64,000 bases of DNA from Hyposmocoma kahamanoa (lineage: Eukaryota; Arthropoda; Insecta; Lepidoptera; Cosmopterigidae). Where the stretch lies: NCBI RefSeq assembly GCF_003589595.1, contig NW_020656077.1:295304-359303 (forward strand), given 5' to 3'. Of this stretch, positions 45,990 to 58,416 are shown piece by piece (within the stretch, counting starts at the first letter, position 1; each line of letters starts with the position of its first letter). Made by a program: the position numbers and the translations under genes. The notes below the pieces were generated by a model. It did no database searches, was not told the origin of the DNA, and saw only the letters and a program-made list of their open reading frames with translations.

Positions 45990-46869
45990 TCAGATTGAAA
46001 TAAGATTGTTTTTGGAAAGGTTATGGTAGGCCCCTAGCATTTCATTTAGGACATATTTAGGACTCATAGTCCTTTTTTTCATTTGTGAAAAATTCTTTTC
46101 CTCTAAACAAAATGCAATTGATATTTATGTCATAACAATGCTTGGTTTCAATAGTATAATTCTGTAGGTTCGATCATCATACGGCAGTAGGTGTTATAAA
46201 AAATACCGTGATATGACGATATTGATAATCACTCTTTTGTTAATTAAATATGCATAATCATCCCAAGAAATCGGTATATTTCAATATGATAGAATGAATA
46301 AGTATCTATTATCAATCGTCAATTATAATACAATTCCATACATATGACGAGTCTTTTGTGATGGGAAATGTATAAACATTGTTCGCATGCAATTAAGAAT
46401 CATTCAGTCTTTATTTGTAGGCATTTAATGAGCTGACTTTGCAATAAATGGTTATTGCTTTTCCATCTAATTATACCAGACATTTAGCACGTAGTAATAT
46501 ATCTCTCGCAAAATTACTATGTGTTATCATGTCTACGTATTTATTTATTTATGTCAGCCAATAAAACAAGTATCTGTATATGTTTATTCTACGTTATACC
46601 TACTGTCGAGTTATGCCGGTTTCAACGGAAACGATACGAAAAAAAACATGAACAATATTTTGTAAGATGATATTTCATTTATAAAAATGTGAGAAGTAGA
46701 ACAAAGGCTCGATTACATTAGTCATTTCGTTTCAAGGCACGACAAAGCGGTCGGGACCACCTGGTAGTAAATCGAGATGTAGTATGTTACGTAAATGGAC
46801 ATGTTTTTGTCATATTTCAGTTACGAGCGCGATAGGACGTAAAACGAAATAAAGTGGCACATTCGAGTG

Positions 46870-47220
46870 TCAGAGGTGTCCTTAGCGCCCAGTTACACGA
46901 CGCGAAAGTTTTCGCACGGCAGCCGAGCGCCCGCCGCGCGATTACCGCCTAGTTACCACGTTTTCCCATACATTACTGGTGAATCTGAATTCTATTTGCT
47001 AGGCAACAACATTTAAATTCCTCAGAACAATAAAACCGCGCGGCACGCGCGGACGTCCATAGAGCAAAGACAAACCAGCTAGACGCTCATTTAAGTCACA
47101 ATATAAAAGTTAAATATATAAATAGAGCGTATTTTGCCATGACAGAAGCACGCGATCGCTGCGCGGCGTGAGGGAGATGAAATTCGTGTTGAACGCGGTT
47201 GTCATGGGCACACACATAGA
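46870..47220. promoter_or_regulatory. CpG-rich patch of unknown role
   Basis: CGACGCGAAAG, GAGCGCCCGCCGCGCGA, CCGCGCGGCACGCGCGGACG and GATCGCTGCGCGGCG fall within 300 bp of otherwise AT-rich DNA. It might be a promoter for an unseen transcript or a GC-rich transposon. No exon is evident. Confidence 0.2.
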
Positions 47221-47764
47221 CAACCACAAATTTCCCCCAAACTCACGTGAGAAATAAATGTAGGCCATACATACGGCGCAGGACTATTATTTTATGAGTA
47301 AAGTATTTTGTCTTTTTTATTTCAATAACACCTCACGAAAGAATTTTCTATTTTGTAGTTTAAATACATATAAGAAAGTATTTTGTATTTCAATTAAGAC
47401 ATAGCATGTATTTTGCCCCACCCTGGTTATAGGAAGTACCTACTTTATATTTTTTATTGTACAGACAAAGAACGTTTACTTAAAGTGTGTTCAAGAATGC
47501 GGTATATTTGTCTTCATATATGTATGTACATAATTGAGAACAGTACACTAGAGTGTGGCTGGTTTTTATAAAATTCACTTTGCAATCACTATGATAATTT
47601 AGAATGATCACACCCAACGGTTTGCATTTTGGACGGGTCTTTGGCATTACGGTGCAGTTGGACTTTTGTTGTGACGATGGAAATTATGTCTCTGTCTGAA
47701 ATCAGTGTGTCATTTAACAGCAGAATAACCTAAATTAATACAAAATATGATCTTAATTTTTAAG

Positions 47765-47960
47765 CGATTTCAGAAAAGGCAGGTTCTCAATACGTCTGTA
47801 TGTTTTTTTCTGTATACGTGTTACACGATGATTCCGATAAATTTGTGAACCGATGTTGTTTATTCTTTTGTTGGAAAAAGGTACCTCAGAAGTGGTCCCA
47901 TTTAAATTTGAAGAAAATATTCCACTTCTAAGGTTGGCAAACTAGGGCATGGATGACTTT
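47765..47960 (-). repeat. AACCGACCTCAAAA-type repeat, partial reversed copy
   Basis: GATTTCAGAAAAGGCAGG, GGTACCTCAGAAGTGGTCCC and AATTTGAAGAAAATATTCCA match the copy at 42872-43164. Confidence 0.6.
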
Positions 47961-48726
47961 TGAGATCGGGTTATTTTATATTATGCCAAGTCACATTTGG
48001 TCGTGTTCTATAAAAACAAAATGATTTATCCAAGCTAACTACGTTTTTCGTAATTATTTACTAACGACGTTTTTCAAGGGAATGGCGATCGCTATTACTT
48101 GTCAATGTCGTCCTAAACAAAAGAAAAAATCAAAGAGCATTTATTTAGACAATTTATTTTTGATACAACCAGATTCCCAATATTACAAAAACTCATGTCT
48201 ACAAACATAAAGAAAGTCTACTATTTGAACTATGACCGAAGGTACGAACTATTCATCATTCAATTAAGCTGTCGCACAATATATATTAATCATAATTTCT
48301 TTTTGGGGGCACTTAACAAGCATAAACCTACATACCTACGCAATAACATCAAGGTTACGAAGAGAGATATCAAAATACTACCTCCATCAATGAAGCAGAG
48401 ACACAGTTATCTATGACGCAAACTTGAATCATCAATCAAGCAAAGCATATCATTAACAAATGATTGTTTAAGTTTTTGCAAACTCCCAATTGACACACAC
48501 TTTAGCTCGAATTATTCATTCTCGAAGCGTTCGCGTTAGTGTGGAATTGACCGCAATTTAGGACATATTGAACTTGTATATTATGTTTACTAGGGAACAT
48601 AAATGTTCACATTAGATCGACACGTGCAAATCTTTACATAGCTATGTTACTGATACAGCTACGTGGTCGTCGAGCTATCACTTTTATAACAGATCTAAAA
48701 CTACAGGTCCCGTTATTTTCTGCACC

Positions 48727-49040
48727 TTTTTCATGATACGAAATTATCGACGAATAAGTCGTGCGCCTGGTGGTAAGTGCCACGCCTGTCCACAGCAGTT
48801 GCAGCGTCACTCAGAGCTTTAAAGGATTTTGCAAAGATCTGAGGGACGATGCCACCGCGTTGGTCGCCTTGAGATATAAGTTAACAAGTCCCATGTGCCT
48901 GTAATTTCTCCCGCACCCTTACCCCTCAAAATCGGAGCGCAGTAATGCCCACATTACTGTTTGGCGGCAGAAATAGGTATAGTGGCAGTACTTCTCTCGA
49001 CGAGTCCTTTCATGAGGAGCTCTACTGCTACTTCTAAGTA
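48727..49040 (-). repeat. ~300-bp retroposon family, reversed full copy
   Basis: CTTTTTCATGATACG at the 3' end, then CGAATAAGTCGTGCGCCTGG, GTTGCAGCGTCACTCAGAGC, GTCCCATGTGCCTGTAATTT, the hairpin GCAGTAATGCCCACATTACT, GGCGGCAGAAATAGG and ATGAGGAGCTCTACTGCTAC. Confidence 0.82.
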
Positions 49041-49267
49041 ATAAAGTTTACTACCAGTACGGGTAATTTCTTTGGTAGGTACGTATTTCAATCAATCTAC
49101 AGTAACATTTAGAATATAAGAAGTATTTATCTAATTTGATTATTCGTTCAAAATGTGTCTCTTTCGCTGTCCTTGGACAAAGAGTAATTATGTGTAGCCA
49201 ACTTCATGAAACAGGCATCGAATAACTACTTTTTGACTTAGCTCTTTACTCAACCCTCAGCTCTCAC

Positions 49268-49403
49268 AGTAGGTAGAACGTAGAGCAAAAGAAGCAAAAG
49301 ACCTTATCGTCCCCATGAATCTCGCCACTATCCAGGGCAATCTGATCTCTACACACGGAACAACAGTCATCACCGGCGAAAGTGAAGAGCTCTTCCAGGC
49401 CCG
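49268..49403 (-). other. Orphan exon-like segment, Cys-rich on minus strand
   Basis: On the minus strand, aattag at 49409-49404 and gtgaga from 49267 bound 136 bases open for 44 codons: GLEELFTFAGDDCCSVCRDQ, then IALDSGEIHGDD and KVFCFFCSTFYL. The two CxxC pairs (CSVC, CFFC) 18 residues apart look like a zinc-binding knuckle. The plus strand over the same bases is also open for 44 codons (VERRAKEAKDLIVPMNLATI.. to TAA at 49405), preceded by cacagtag. Composition is richer in G+C than the neighbours. The strand cannot be decided and no partner exon was found. Confidence 0.3.
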
Positions 49404-49409
49404 CTAATT

Positions 49410-50830
49410 AATAATAAATGACAGATAACAAAAATAATTAATTTCGTGTACATTATTATTACTAATTCCAGAACGAAAATAAACGCATAACTTGTTAAAG
49501 TACGAAACGTATGTCAGTATCAAAATACAGTTACGTTTAGATGGTATCACGGCACATGCGCCTTAACAAATACATTTAGTTTCATGTAGTTTCATTTGTT
49601 TTCTTCGCAACTTTAAAACACCTCGACATGGTCTTCGCTGTTCCTCATTCGCGAGGAATTTTGTATTTTTGCAAAGCATCTGTCACCTATGATTTGCAGG
49701 TTGTCAGCGACTTCTAAATTGCTTTAACAAACATTTAATTTTCATATGTAATTAACACCTTTTTAGCTACTACATTTTATACACACACTACTACTACTAC
49801 TTACCGGAGTCATTTTCTATTACCATATAATATTAATAAGTCTTCCATGTTAGAAGTATATTTAATAGATGCGGTATGGCCACAACATTCCAACATCATC
49901 GAAATTAAAAATAATCATTAATAGTGTCACCTCCACGTATAAACAATCAATAAAAAATTCATAAATACATGACATAAATGAGCGAACACGTCAAACATAA
50001 ATTATGTCATGACAATGATATCACTTTCCAATATAGCCAGAACTCTAAACATTCTTCCAGTGGTCACTGAAAGTTTTAATTATTTGTGAGCATTAACATT
50101 AAGTAAAAAAGCAGATATATATCTATCTTTTTAGTGTTACAGAAATAGAGAGAAGACAGAGAAAATTCTTGTCTCTTTTCTGGACAAAGGGGGTTTTAGA
50201 CTTCAGGTGTTATGAAGATATCACTGAACATCACATTATCAAATTGCAGAACGAAGACAAACGATCAATAAACATCTTCTTCAAAACATCATATAAATTA
50301 TTTTCCTTAGTTAGAATTTTTACCAAGGCTTTAAATAGGTGCTTGTGCCCGATATTGAATTTATTCTGTTTCTTTTTTAACGATACGTTATTTGCAGACT
50401 CATAAAATAGCTACCATATAAAAATGATAGTTCTTTTAAAAGTGGTGGCAAGTGTTATCCAATTAAACCTTAAATCACTTAAACCAATAAACGATTTATT
50501 TATCAAAATGTCTAAACAACAAACTAAACTGGGTATACCAGTTTAATATGATAATGTTTTACATAAAAGCGTAATGTACTGCCATTAGACATAATTGGGT
50601 AAGATGCGAGTTGGGTTGACATGACAGCTACAAGCTACAAGAATCTGCGTACGAGAAAGCAGGAACTTTTTTAACCATATATTGTGAGTTTGTACGATTT
50701 GATCAATACGTGACTTTAATAAAACCTTTTTTGGGAATTTATTTTTATTTCCTAATTTAGAACTCCATAGGTTTTGTTTTATTTTTATTTGTAGTTGTTT
50801 AACTGACGTTATTTTTTAAATTAGCGCGAA
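49410..50830. other. Intergenic, nothing recognised
   Basis: AT-rich. The open frame 50169-50405 lacks recognisable similarity. Confidence 0.45.
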
Positions 50831-50834
50831 AGTA

Positions 50835-51126
50835 TAAACGAAAATGGAAATGTTAAAGTTAGGTGAGTTTGATATATTATTTGAAGGTGGAGAAAACGGA
50901 ATTTCGAGTTACATTAAAACTTGTCGAATACGAACTATTGCCACGCCTCCCGTATTCACCAGATTTTTATCTGATTTTTATCGATTTGCACCAAATGAGG
51001 AAGTGATAGTTGAAACAAAGGTTTATTTTTTAGTTTGAAAAAAAATATTTTTTTGGTGGGTTGACGAAGTTGGAATATCGCTACTCAAGGTATATAGCGT
51101 TAAAAGGAGATTACGTAGAAAAATAA
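50835..51126 (+). pseudogene. Mariner transposase relic, C-terminal part
   Basis: From 50917 the plus strand reads KLVEYELLPRLPYSPDF, which matches the mariner segment containing the third catalytic Asp (YSPD). A second frame gives APNEEVIVETKVYF. The first frame then resumes at 51067 with KLEYRYSRYIALKGDYVEK and a stop at 51124-51126, the classic mariner C-terminus. Two frameshifts, a TGA and loss of everything N-terminal make it a dead relic. The match is to recalled Tc1/mariner family patterns. Confidence 0.75.
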
Positions 51127-52540
51127 TCCATAATTTAAAAAAAGTTTTTTCGTCGGAGATATTTATTTTTAATTTAATGGGAGAACTGGTGAATGAATGA
51201 ATTGTGCGGATTCGAGAAAGTGCCCGCTTAAAAGAACCTCAAACAATTGGATCTCCTAATATCGGCCTTTTTACCGAAGAAATTTATAGGCCCATGGAAA
51301 GATGGCGGGCTTGTCATTGTCTCTGAGGACTTTCAAAGAACAGTTTTGTTATTTGTCTATTAGGGCGCTCCCTCACCGCGAACATTCGCCTGTAATGTGG
51401 TTTGAGTGTAAGGATTGTTCCACAGACCATACCATTGTTCTCTCGGAGTTTCGCTGATTACATGAAACATGTAATACTTATACAAATTTGTTCAAAATAA
51501 CGGTGAGTAACAGTGACTTCGGACTAAGATACTGGCGCGTCTGCGACACACAAGGCACCAAATTGCCTCATTAAATGAATTAAATAATGCATAGATTTAG
51601 TAGTTCGCCATACGGTCAAAATTAAGGAAATATCGATGCAAGATTTATCGACGAGATTTGATCTCTGTGTTCGATTTATCATTTGAAACTAATTGAATCG
51701 ATAGAAACCAGTTCGAATCGACGATCCCCTTTGTGAGGCCGACATTTTTTACAGGCCTACTACTAATAAAGAAATTATTGGTGCCGCCTCGTGATTCTTT
51801 TTTCGGAAAGAATCATTGTTTTATTGTTCTATTAGTAGCTTTGGTAATGTCGTTAACGTACTTTGAAGATATTTTTGAAGGCAATTTGTTCGTTATATTA
51901 TTGTGTATAATATAGGAAATGTGTAGGGTATTTCTTAACCTTACTTTCTCAAATAATTTATTTACATTTTACTTTGAATGTATTCCCATATTGATGAGTG
52001 TAAATGAGTGAATATTATTTTTCTCTACCTCTACCTGTATCAAGACACCTATACCACTGTTAGGCACGGATCTCTCAAAAGACAGTTTTGACCACTCAAA
52101 GGCCACCATGCAAATTAATATGTATTAGGACGATTCATCCTCTTTATATTTTATTTTATTTTATTCTACAAATAGATTATTATCATGCCAGAGCAGCCCA
52201 ATGTTTGACATTTTCGGATGAGAGAATGAGCATGAGCGAGATGAGGATATCTTGGGTTAGATTACCGGTAGAATCAGGTTAGTGAACGAACTTTCATTCT
52301 ATAATTCTAAATAGTTTCTGTGACGTTTTTCTGGGTAGTGAAGTCTAGTCACTGTGGTACACACAATACGTAGGTTTTCCTACTTTGAGACCATCCAGTA
52401 TCTTCAACTAATTTTTAATTATAGTTCCGTCTCTACCCAACTTTGCTTATTTAGTTGCGCGGTATTACCTGCGCAAGCAAGCTATAGGGTTTACACAGAC
52501 TTCATCCGGTGCTCTAAAGGTTTAGTGACTAGCCTGGTCT
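51127..52540. other. Intergenic, nothing recognised
   Basis: Non-coding sequence without a recognised feature. The mariner right end may lie in the first 100 bases, but no terminal repeat was identified. Confidence 0.4.
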
Positions 52541-52718
52541 TTTTTTTATACACAAAGTGACGGGACGAACCCTGGTAAACTTCACACCTGTCCATAACAG
52601 TTGTAGTGCCACTCAGAGCTTTAACTCGCAAAGATTTGAGGCGCACTGCCACTACGCCCGTCACCCTGAGCCATAAGTTGACAAGTCCCACGTGCCTGTA
52701 ATTTCACCAACAATGGTC
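52541..52718 (-). repeat. ~300-bp retroposon family, reversed 3' half
   Basis: TTTTTTTTATACACAAAGTG ACGGGACGAAC marks the 3' end. GTTGTAGTGCCACTCAGAGC, CACCCTGAGCCATAAGTTG and CAAGTCCCACGTGCCTG follow, stopping at TTTCACCAACA. The distal (5') half is absent. Confidence 0.8.
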
Positions 52719-53990
52719 TCAGTGGTACACCATTTATTATTCTATATTATTATTATTATACTATCTCAATCACAAAAGCACTGGTTACAGGCCGGTCTTT
52801 TGAAGGCCCCTTCGACAATTATTAAGATTATTGTATATTTCACCTTCATATTCGCCACTTTTGGATGTGAATGACAAAATGTCGGTAGAGTTCTTACTAT
52901 TTTTATTTTAAAACGTAAATAAGTATTGAACTGCCCCACACGGTTTCAACAAATCTAAAGGTCAAGTTGCAAGTTCATTTAACTCTAGAGGCCGTATATA
53001 GTTTGTGCTGTTTTGACGTTTAAATGCAAATCTTTTGGTACAGCTGTTAAGTCATATCTTCGGTAATTTGTACCTAATGTCTGCGTCGTAAGACACATTG
53101 TATTTAACTTAGGGTAAAGCAAATGCACGAGAAATTGTGATAATGTACTTAAAGTTTTTATACACTCAACTAAATATATTCTGGTCCTTATGGTAAGCGA
53201 ATAAGATTTTAGGCCAGGGAAAACTATATGTGTTTAAAAAAGAAAAGTGGGAGGTACAGAACATTAATTAATTTGCTATGCCAAAATAAACTTAGACTCT
53301 TCTAAAAAATTCGGTAAATCTTTGTATCTATGTTTATATTTTGATGGTCAGTGTATATATATTTAGTTGACACGATGGCTATTGGCAGGTAAGTAACGAT
53401 AATAAATATTTGAAAAAAGTTCCATATACTTATTGTGCGAAATAGTAGATCACCTAGAACATGCTAGTAAGTAGCACGGAAGAACTACCAATCCACCACT
53501 ATTAAAACATTACGACAAAACCCAATTGCGTGAATCTCAAATCTATAAAAATGTAGCAGTCTTATATTGAAAGATTAGTAAATTTTTTATCGAGGGACTA
53601 AAACGAGCTTATATATGTATATACCCGAGGTGGTTAAGCGAGGGTGTCTATTACTCCGAGGGTTTATATTGGTTTTTAGTCTCGAGGTGAAAACTTTACT
53701 TTTCTCTTCGAGTGCGAGAAAAAAACTTCAAACGTTTTCGCCCTACAAAATAATAAACTTACAGACCAACATTCTGAAGCTTTTTTTTACAACAAACACA
53801 CTAACGTGGGAAAACAATATAGCGCCACCGTCTATGCAGACAAGGCATGGAACTAAAACTGAGCGTACCACTGGATGTTTGAGTTCGATCACTCGACGAT
53901 TTAAAGATGCTCCATATTGCCAATATAAAAATAATTAATAATAATATTACTTTGTAGATTTTAAGACTTTCGTGTTTATTCACTAAATGA
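52719..53990. other. Intergenic, nothing recognised
   Basis: AT-rich. The 107-codon open frame at 53615-53938 has no recognised motif or splice context. Confidence 0.4.
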
Positions 53991-54171
53991 TTATCACTAG
54001 TATCAGGTTTCTTACCACGGTATTACTTCTTTTTATTTTCCCGATATTTCGGAACGGTTGCACGCTCCATGTCATCAGTCAACCCGTGACCATGGAGCGT
54101 GTAACCGTTCCGAAATATCGGAAAAATAAAAAGAAGTCATACCGTGGTAAGCAACCTGATACTAGTGATAA
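53991..54171. mobile_element. 181-bp foldback (near-perfect inverted repeat)
   Basis: The left arm 53991-54071 (TTATCACTAGTATCAGG, CTTACCACGGTATTACTTC, CCGATATTTCGGAACGGTTG, CACGCTCCATG) is mirrored by 54091-54171 with only a few differences around a 19-base loop. It would form a stable hairpin. Such foldbacks are usually MITE-like. No flanking target duplication is obvious and no small RNA is claimed. Confidence 0.8.
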
Positions 54172-55250
54172 TAGAATCAGTACTTGGTTATCGTCGGTAG
54201 CAGCTTGCGGATCACATACACACTGTGATTTTTGGTAATATAACATGCAAAGGTTATGGGTTACAGCCCAGTAGTGAGTAGCTGGCTTTACACATACATT
54301 ATTTCGATCAGTCTGATATTGAAATGCAAAATACGTTGGTTCATCAATCAATGTATTTGTCGTTACTTAAACTTCATTCCTTCGGTGATTGCTCTTTCGC
54401 CATCAATAAAATCAACAGTTCGCATTGAACTTTACAACTTCATTGATTTGTGACATTGAAAGCAATGGCACCTTGTACGCCATTATCGAATACCGGAAAT
54501 GTAGGCACAACATTATGTCTGCGAAAGTTCCTAAGTATGTTATTATCATTTATTGTACAAAACGAAGTCTTTATATTCATAGCTTGTCATATTATACTTT
54601 ACGATGGTCTTTAAGGAAATCATTGTAAAATCTTGAGACTAAATAAATTATCAATTTGCATATTTTTCGCTTTCATATAAAATTCAATATACAAAAGTAC
54701 AATCTACGATTTGCATATTAAAGAGTCGCCGAAAGGAAATAAGAAATAGTTTGAAGGAAATTTAAATCAATATTAGAACTCTTATATCCGCGGGGATTAG
54801 AAAAAAAGGGTAATTTGCATTACTAATCAAGATGTTTGGCCAACTAATGGTAAGATTTGTATGATAAACTGGCGACGAATCGATCAATTTAAATAAATTA
54901 TGAGTTGAATCCGTGTCGGACACAGATTTGTTGGTTTCACGTTGCTCCTAATCTGAATTTAAAAAAAAATCGCTTACTGATTAAGCACCTGTGAATATTA
55001 GAACTAATTTTATGTCTTAATAAGGATTATTATCAATTTTACATTTGGTCATAAATCCGTAATCCGTAACCGTATCAGTCAGTTCGGCTGTAAGTCAATG
55101 GTTCGGCTGATAATTCAATCATTAGAAATTTAAAAGAACTCTGAATAATAATTGTTTGAAAAAGATACCGCTGCAAAAATCTGCTGCGGTCCGAACAGAC
55201 TCGTTGTGCATTCGAATGTTGCAACTTTTCAACAATTATGCCAACTAACT
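54172..55250. other. Intergenic, nothing recognised
   Basis: AT-rich sequence without recognised features. The 90-codon minus-strand frame 54079-54351 overlaps the foldback arm and is incidental. Confidence 0.4.
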
Positions 55251-55456
55251 GCCTCCGTGGCCGAACGGTTACCATTCTGGACCGCCAAGCAGAGGTCTTG
55301 GGTTGTATTCCCAGGCTGGGAGAAATTTGTGTATGGCCTACATTTGCTACTCTTGTGAGTTTGGGTGTAATTTGTGGTTGTGTAAATGTGTGCCAATGGC
55401 ATACATGGTTTCCCTAGTGCGGGGCAATGAGTGTGATGCGTTATTATTATTATTGT
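55251..55456 (+). mobile_element. tRNA-derived SINE, second family
   Basis: The head TCCGTGGCCGAACGGTTACC resembles an A box, and GGGTTGTATTCCC about 40 bases on is a B box. The body is TGGCATACATGGTTTCCC and AGTGCGGGGCAATGAG, and the tail is (TTA)n at about 55440-55456. The head and tail differ from the SINE at 17874, so it is a different family. No clear target duplication. Confidence 0.65.
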
Positions 55457-55621
55457 TATATCTATTTTAGACTCTCGCCTCTCTCAAGGCCTAAAAGATT
55501 AACTTTGAATTTTTTAATGGGAGAGGCGGTATTTCCCAGCAATGGCACAGTTGGCCGGGGTCAGGGACTCAGGTTCAAGAACCGGCGAACAATTATTATT
55601 ACTATTTGTATAGCCTTTTAT

Positions 55622-56112
55622 TAAAAAAAATCGACCTCAAAATTTGGCTTCGCTTTCTCTATGTTCGTTGCCGTGGTCTCCTTAGTGATAATTGAAACGC
55701 ATAATATTGTCGGGGATAGTGCAATTACGCGTAATTAGCATTTGATTATGAGTCTTCATTTCGGTAACTTAGTGGCCAATCCGTCCAAAAGTCAAAAGTC
55801 AAAGTACGGCAATAATCATGGCAACCAAATTAGCGTCATTTATGGGAATCTATTGTTATCAGTCCGAAGACAACATAAATTAATGCTTACTGAGCAAAAA
55901 TGAAAGTCGTAACCCTTGAAATAACAAAGTAATAACGTTAAATTCCTGTCCTGTGTAATCCAATTTACGGTGTGTATATTAGTCCAATTTATTTCCATTG
56001 GAATAACATCTATGTGCCAAGTTTTATTGAAATCGATTAACGGAAAGTGGGAAAAATTCAATAAACTGGATTAATTTCTTACTCTCCTCTCCTCCTTTTT
56101 TGAAATCGGTCA
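55622..56112 (+). repeat. AACCGACCTCAAAA-type repeat, interrupted copy
   Basis: The head AAAAATCGACCTCAAAA is at 55625-55643 and the remainder (ACATCTATGTGCCAAGTTTT, GAAATCGATTAACGGAAAGT, CTCCTCCTTTTTTGAAATCG) is at 55990-56110. The roughly 340 bases between do not match and could be an insertion, or two separate fragments. Confidence 0.5.
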
Positions 56113-56224
56113 AAGGCAAACAAACTTTGCCCTTTTCATGCGAATTAAAAAATGATTAACAACCCCAGCCCCTACTACGAGTTGTAATTTATCAGTAATT
56201 ATAGTTTCGGAAACGGGTGACCTA

Positions 56225-56343
56225 TAGGGCTAGCACGAAAGGGCGCGACGTGTAAAGTATAACAGAGATCTCTATGCGAGAATAGCAGTATCTTGCGCTT
56301 TATGTCGCTCTCGCGCAAGTCGCGCCCTATCCTGCTAACCCTT
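56225..56343. mobile_element. Short MITE with TAGGGCTAGCA ends, copy 2
   Basis: The left end TAGGGCTAGCACGAAAGGGC GCGAC is mirrored by GTCGCGCCCTATCCTGCTAA CCCTT. The interior is that of 26700-26790 in the opposite orientation, with extra sequence (GTGTAAAGTATAACAGAGAT). Confidence 0.7.
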
Positions 56344-56505
56344 TTGAAATTACTATCTATTTGTAATATTTCATGCCCTTTATGCGGACAAATGCAACTT
56401 AAAAAATCTAAAACATTTTGAGGCTTCTCCAAACACTTTGCTGAAGGTCTAAAATTCGGACCGTATAAAATTTCTAACTACAAACGAATAAGGGACACGT
56501 ACGTT

Positions 56506-56780
56506 TAGTAGCAGTAGAGCTCATTGTGAAAGAGTTCGTCCAGGGAAGTACTGCCACTTTGCCTATTTCTGCCGCCAAGCAGTAATGTCAGCATTACTGT
56601 CTTCTGGTGAAATTACAGGCACATGAGACTTGTCAACTTATGTCTCAGGCTGACGAGCGCAGTGGTAGTGCCCTTCAGATTTTTGCCATTTAAAGCTGTG
56701 AGTGGCACTACAACTGTTATGGACAGGCGTGTAGCTTACCATCAGGCGCAAGACTTGTTCGATCCGTCACATGGTATATT
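56506..56780 (+). repeat. ~300-bp retroposon family, sense copy
   Basis: TAGTAGCAGTAGAGCTCATT, CTGCCACTTTGCCTATTTCT, GCCGCCAAGCAGTAATG, GGCACATGAGACTTGTCAAC and GTGGCACTACAACTGTTATG, ending GATCCGTCACATGGTATATT. The A-rich tail has drifted. Confidence 0.82.
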
Positions 56781-58416
56781 GACAAAAACAAAAATAAAAA
56801 CGAGAAAAAGCTTATCTTTTCACAAATAGTAAATCTGAAATAAAGTCGTTGTTACTTAAGTATGTAATATGTATAAGTAATTTTAATCCATCATCATTAC
56901 CCGCAGTCAAGACCACGGACAGACCGTCGTGTGATAAATTTATGTATATTGTTCAATGTGTTATTATTCACTATCACTGTTTCATTCATCATTGCTATTA
57001 GTTTGCAATCTTTTAGGTACTCAACCAACAGAACCTTACGTATTTCGAATTTGTTTAAGACAGATATACAAAGTTTCCACTACATTTCCATGTATTTTTG
57101 TAACTAAAAGTAGATCAACGTGAAAATTAAATAGCATGGTGAATGAATTTTGTTGGAATACAATTTTTATGCCACTAATCTACTATTTTTAGCATAAAGA
57201 CGAGGAGAGATGATCATGATTGGTTTCAGAGAGGCGAGTATTAAGTTAAGTTTCCCTAAATAATACCAAGTGCTTAGGTTTTGGCGATCGTTACACGTAA
57301 GAAATGAAACTATTTTTTCAGATCTAATTCGCGTAAATGTTTGTTTTTTCAAACAACCAACATTTCGGCCGGATTACAGACCCTTTATTGACTGAGTCAA
57401 CCGTGTCCATGATAGAAATCCGAAAAAATATATTCATATCCTTAAAAAAATTTGGAATTAAGTATTGCGATATTTTGAAGTGCAAAAATATACACATATT
57501 TTAGCAACACTATTCACAATCGAAGCAGAAAACAAGATGTATTTAGTTTGCTTGGAAGTTATATTACAGGTGCCGACAAAATGAGTTACGTTCAAAACAC
57601 TCAGTGTGTGTACTGTCTAGTAATAATTGTTTCCGAAATCAAGCGTCACTCAAGTGGTTATTAACGTCACATTAAATTGAAACATCCACTCTAACACCTA
57701 GATCGTATAGTTGAAATTGAATGCTCCCACACGTGATGAGTAAAAACTTTTTTTATAATGGAGTTTAAAAAAAAAGCACTGCATCGTCGCCCACGAGGTA
57801 AGAATCCAATATTAGAGTGTGAGCGCGGTTTTACTACGTCTTTAAATAAAACAGAACCAAGTAGGTAGGCAAAGAAAAGTAACCTACATACATTCTTAAA
57901 AATATAAATGTCGATTTTTGGGCAAATTAGGTGGTGGTGGATTGTTCATCGCACATTAGTATAAAATATAGGGTACATTTTCAGTACAGTTATAATAGAT
58001 TTACGATTTATGATGTTTTTTTGACCATTTAGGAAGTTGAGGCCTTAATTTATATAAATGAAAGATAGACATCTTTAGTACGTCGTAAAGCGACCTTCGT
58101 CTAACTGTTGAACACTGGTCTTCATAATGAAAGGGTTAATTAACAAGATTTTAAATAGTGTACATGCATTTGATCATTGACGAGAAAACCGAAAGATCGA
58201 AAAAACATCTCTTATAACCTCTCGTGCTTTTATAGGAGTCATATAATAATTGATTTATATGCAGATTTGTAGTGTCATAGTATTAAAACAACTATCTAAT
58301 TGTGACATCTTACTAAAATATTAAGGTACAGTTAATATATTTTTTGGAAAGTCATGAAGATTATTATCCTTGTTGTGTAGGTGCTAGATTTTAGTAAGAT
58401 TTCGGCCCTTTATGTC
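56781..58416. other. Intergenic, nothing recognised
   Basis: AT-rich, no exon or repeat recognised. Confidence 0.45.

Larger units (their letters stand above)
44833..48726. other. Intergenic, with inverted-repeat element and CpG-rich patch
   Basis: AT-rich, with a candidate 690-bp inverted-repeat element at 45298-45989, a CpG-rich patch at 46870-47220, and a repeat fragment at 47765-47960. The open frames at 44940-45173 and 48195-48416 are not recognised. Confidence 0.4.

Noticed and set aside
53615..53938. 107-codon open frame on the plus strand
   Set aside because: No recognised domain, isolated, and a length expected occasionally by chance in this window.
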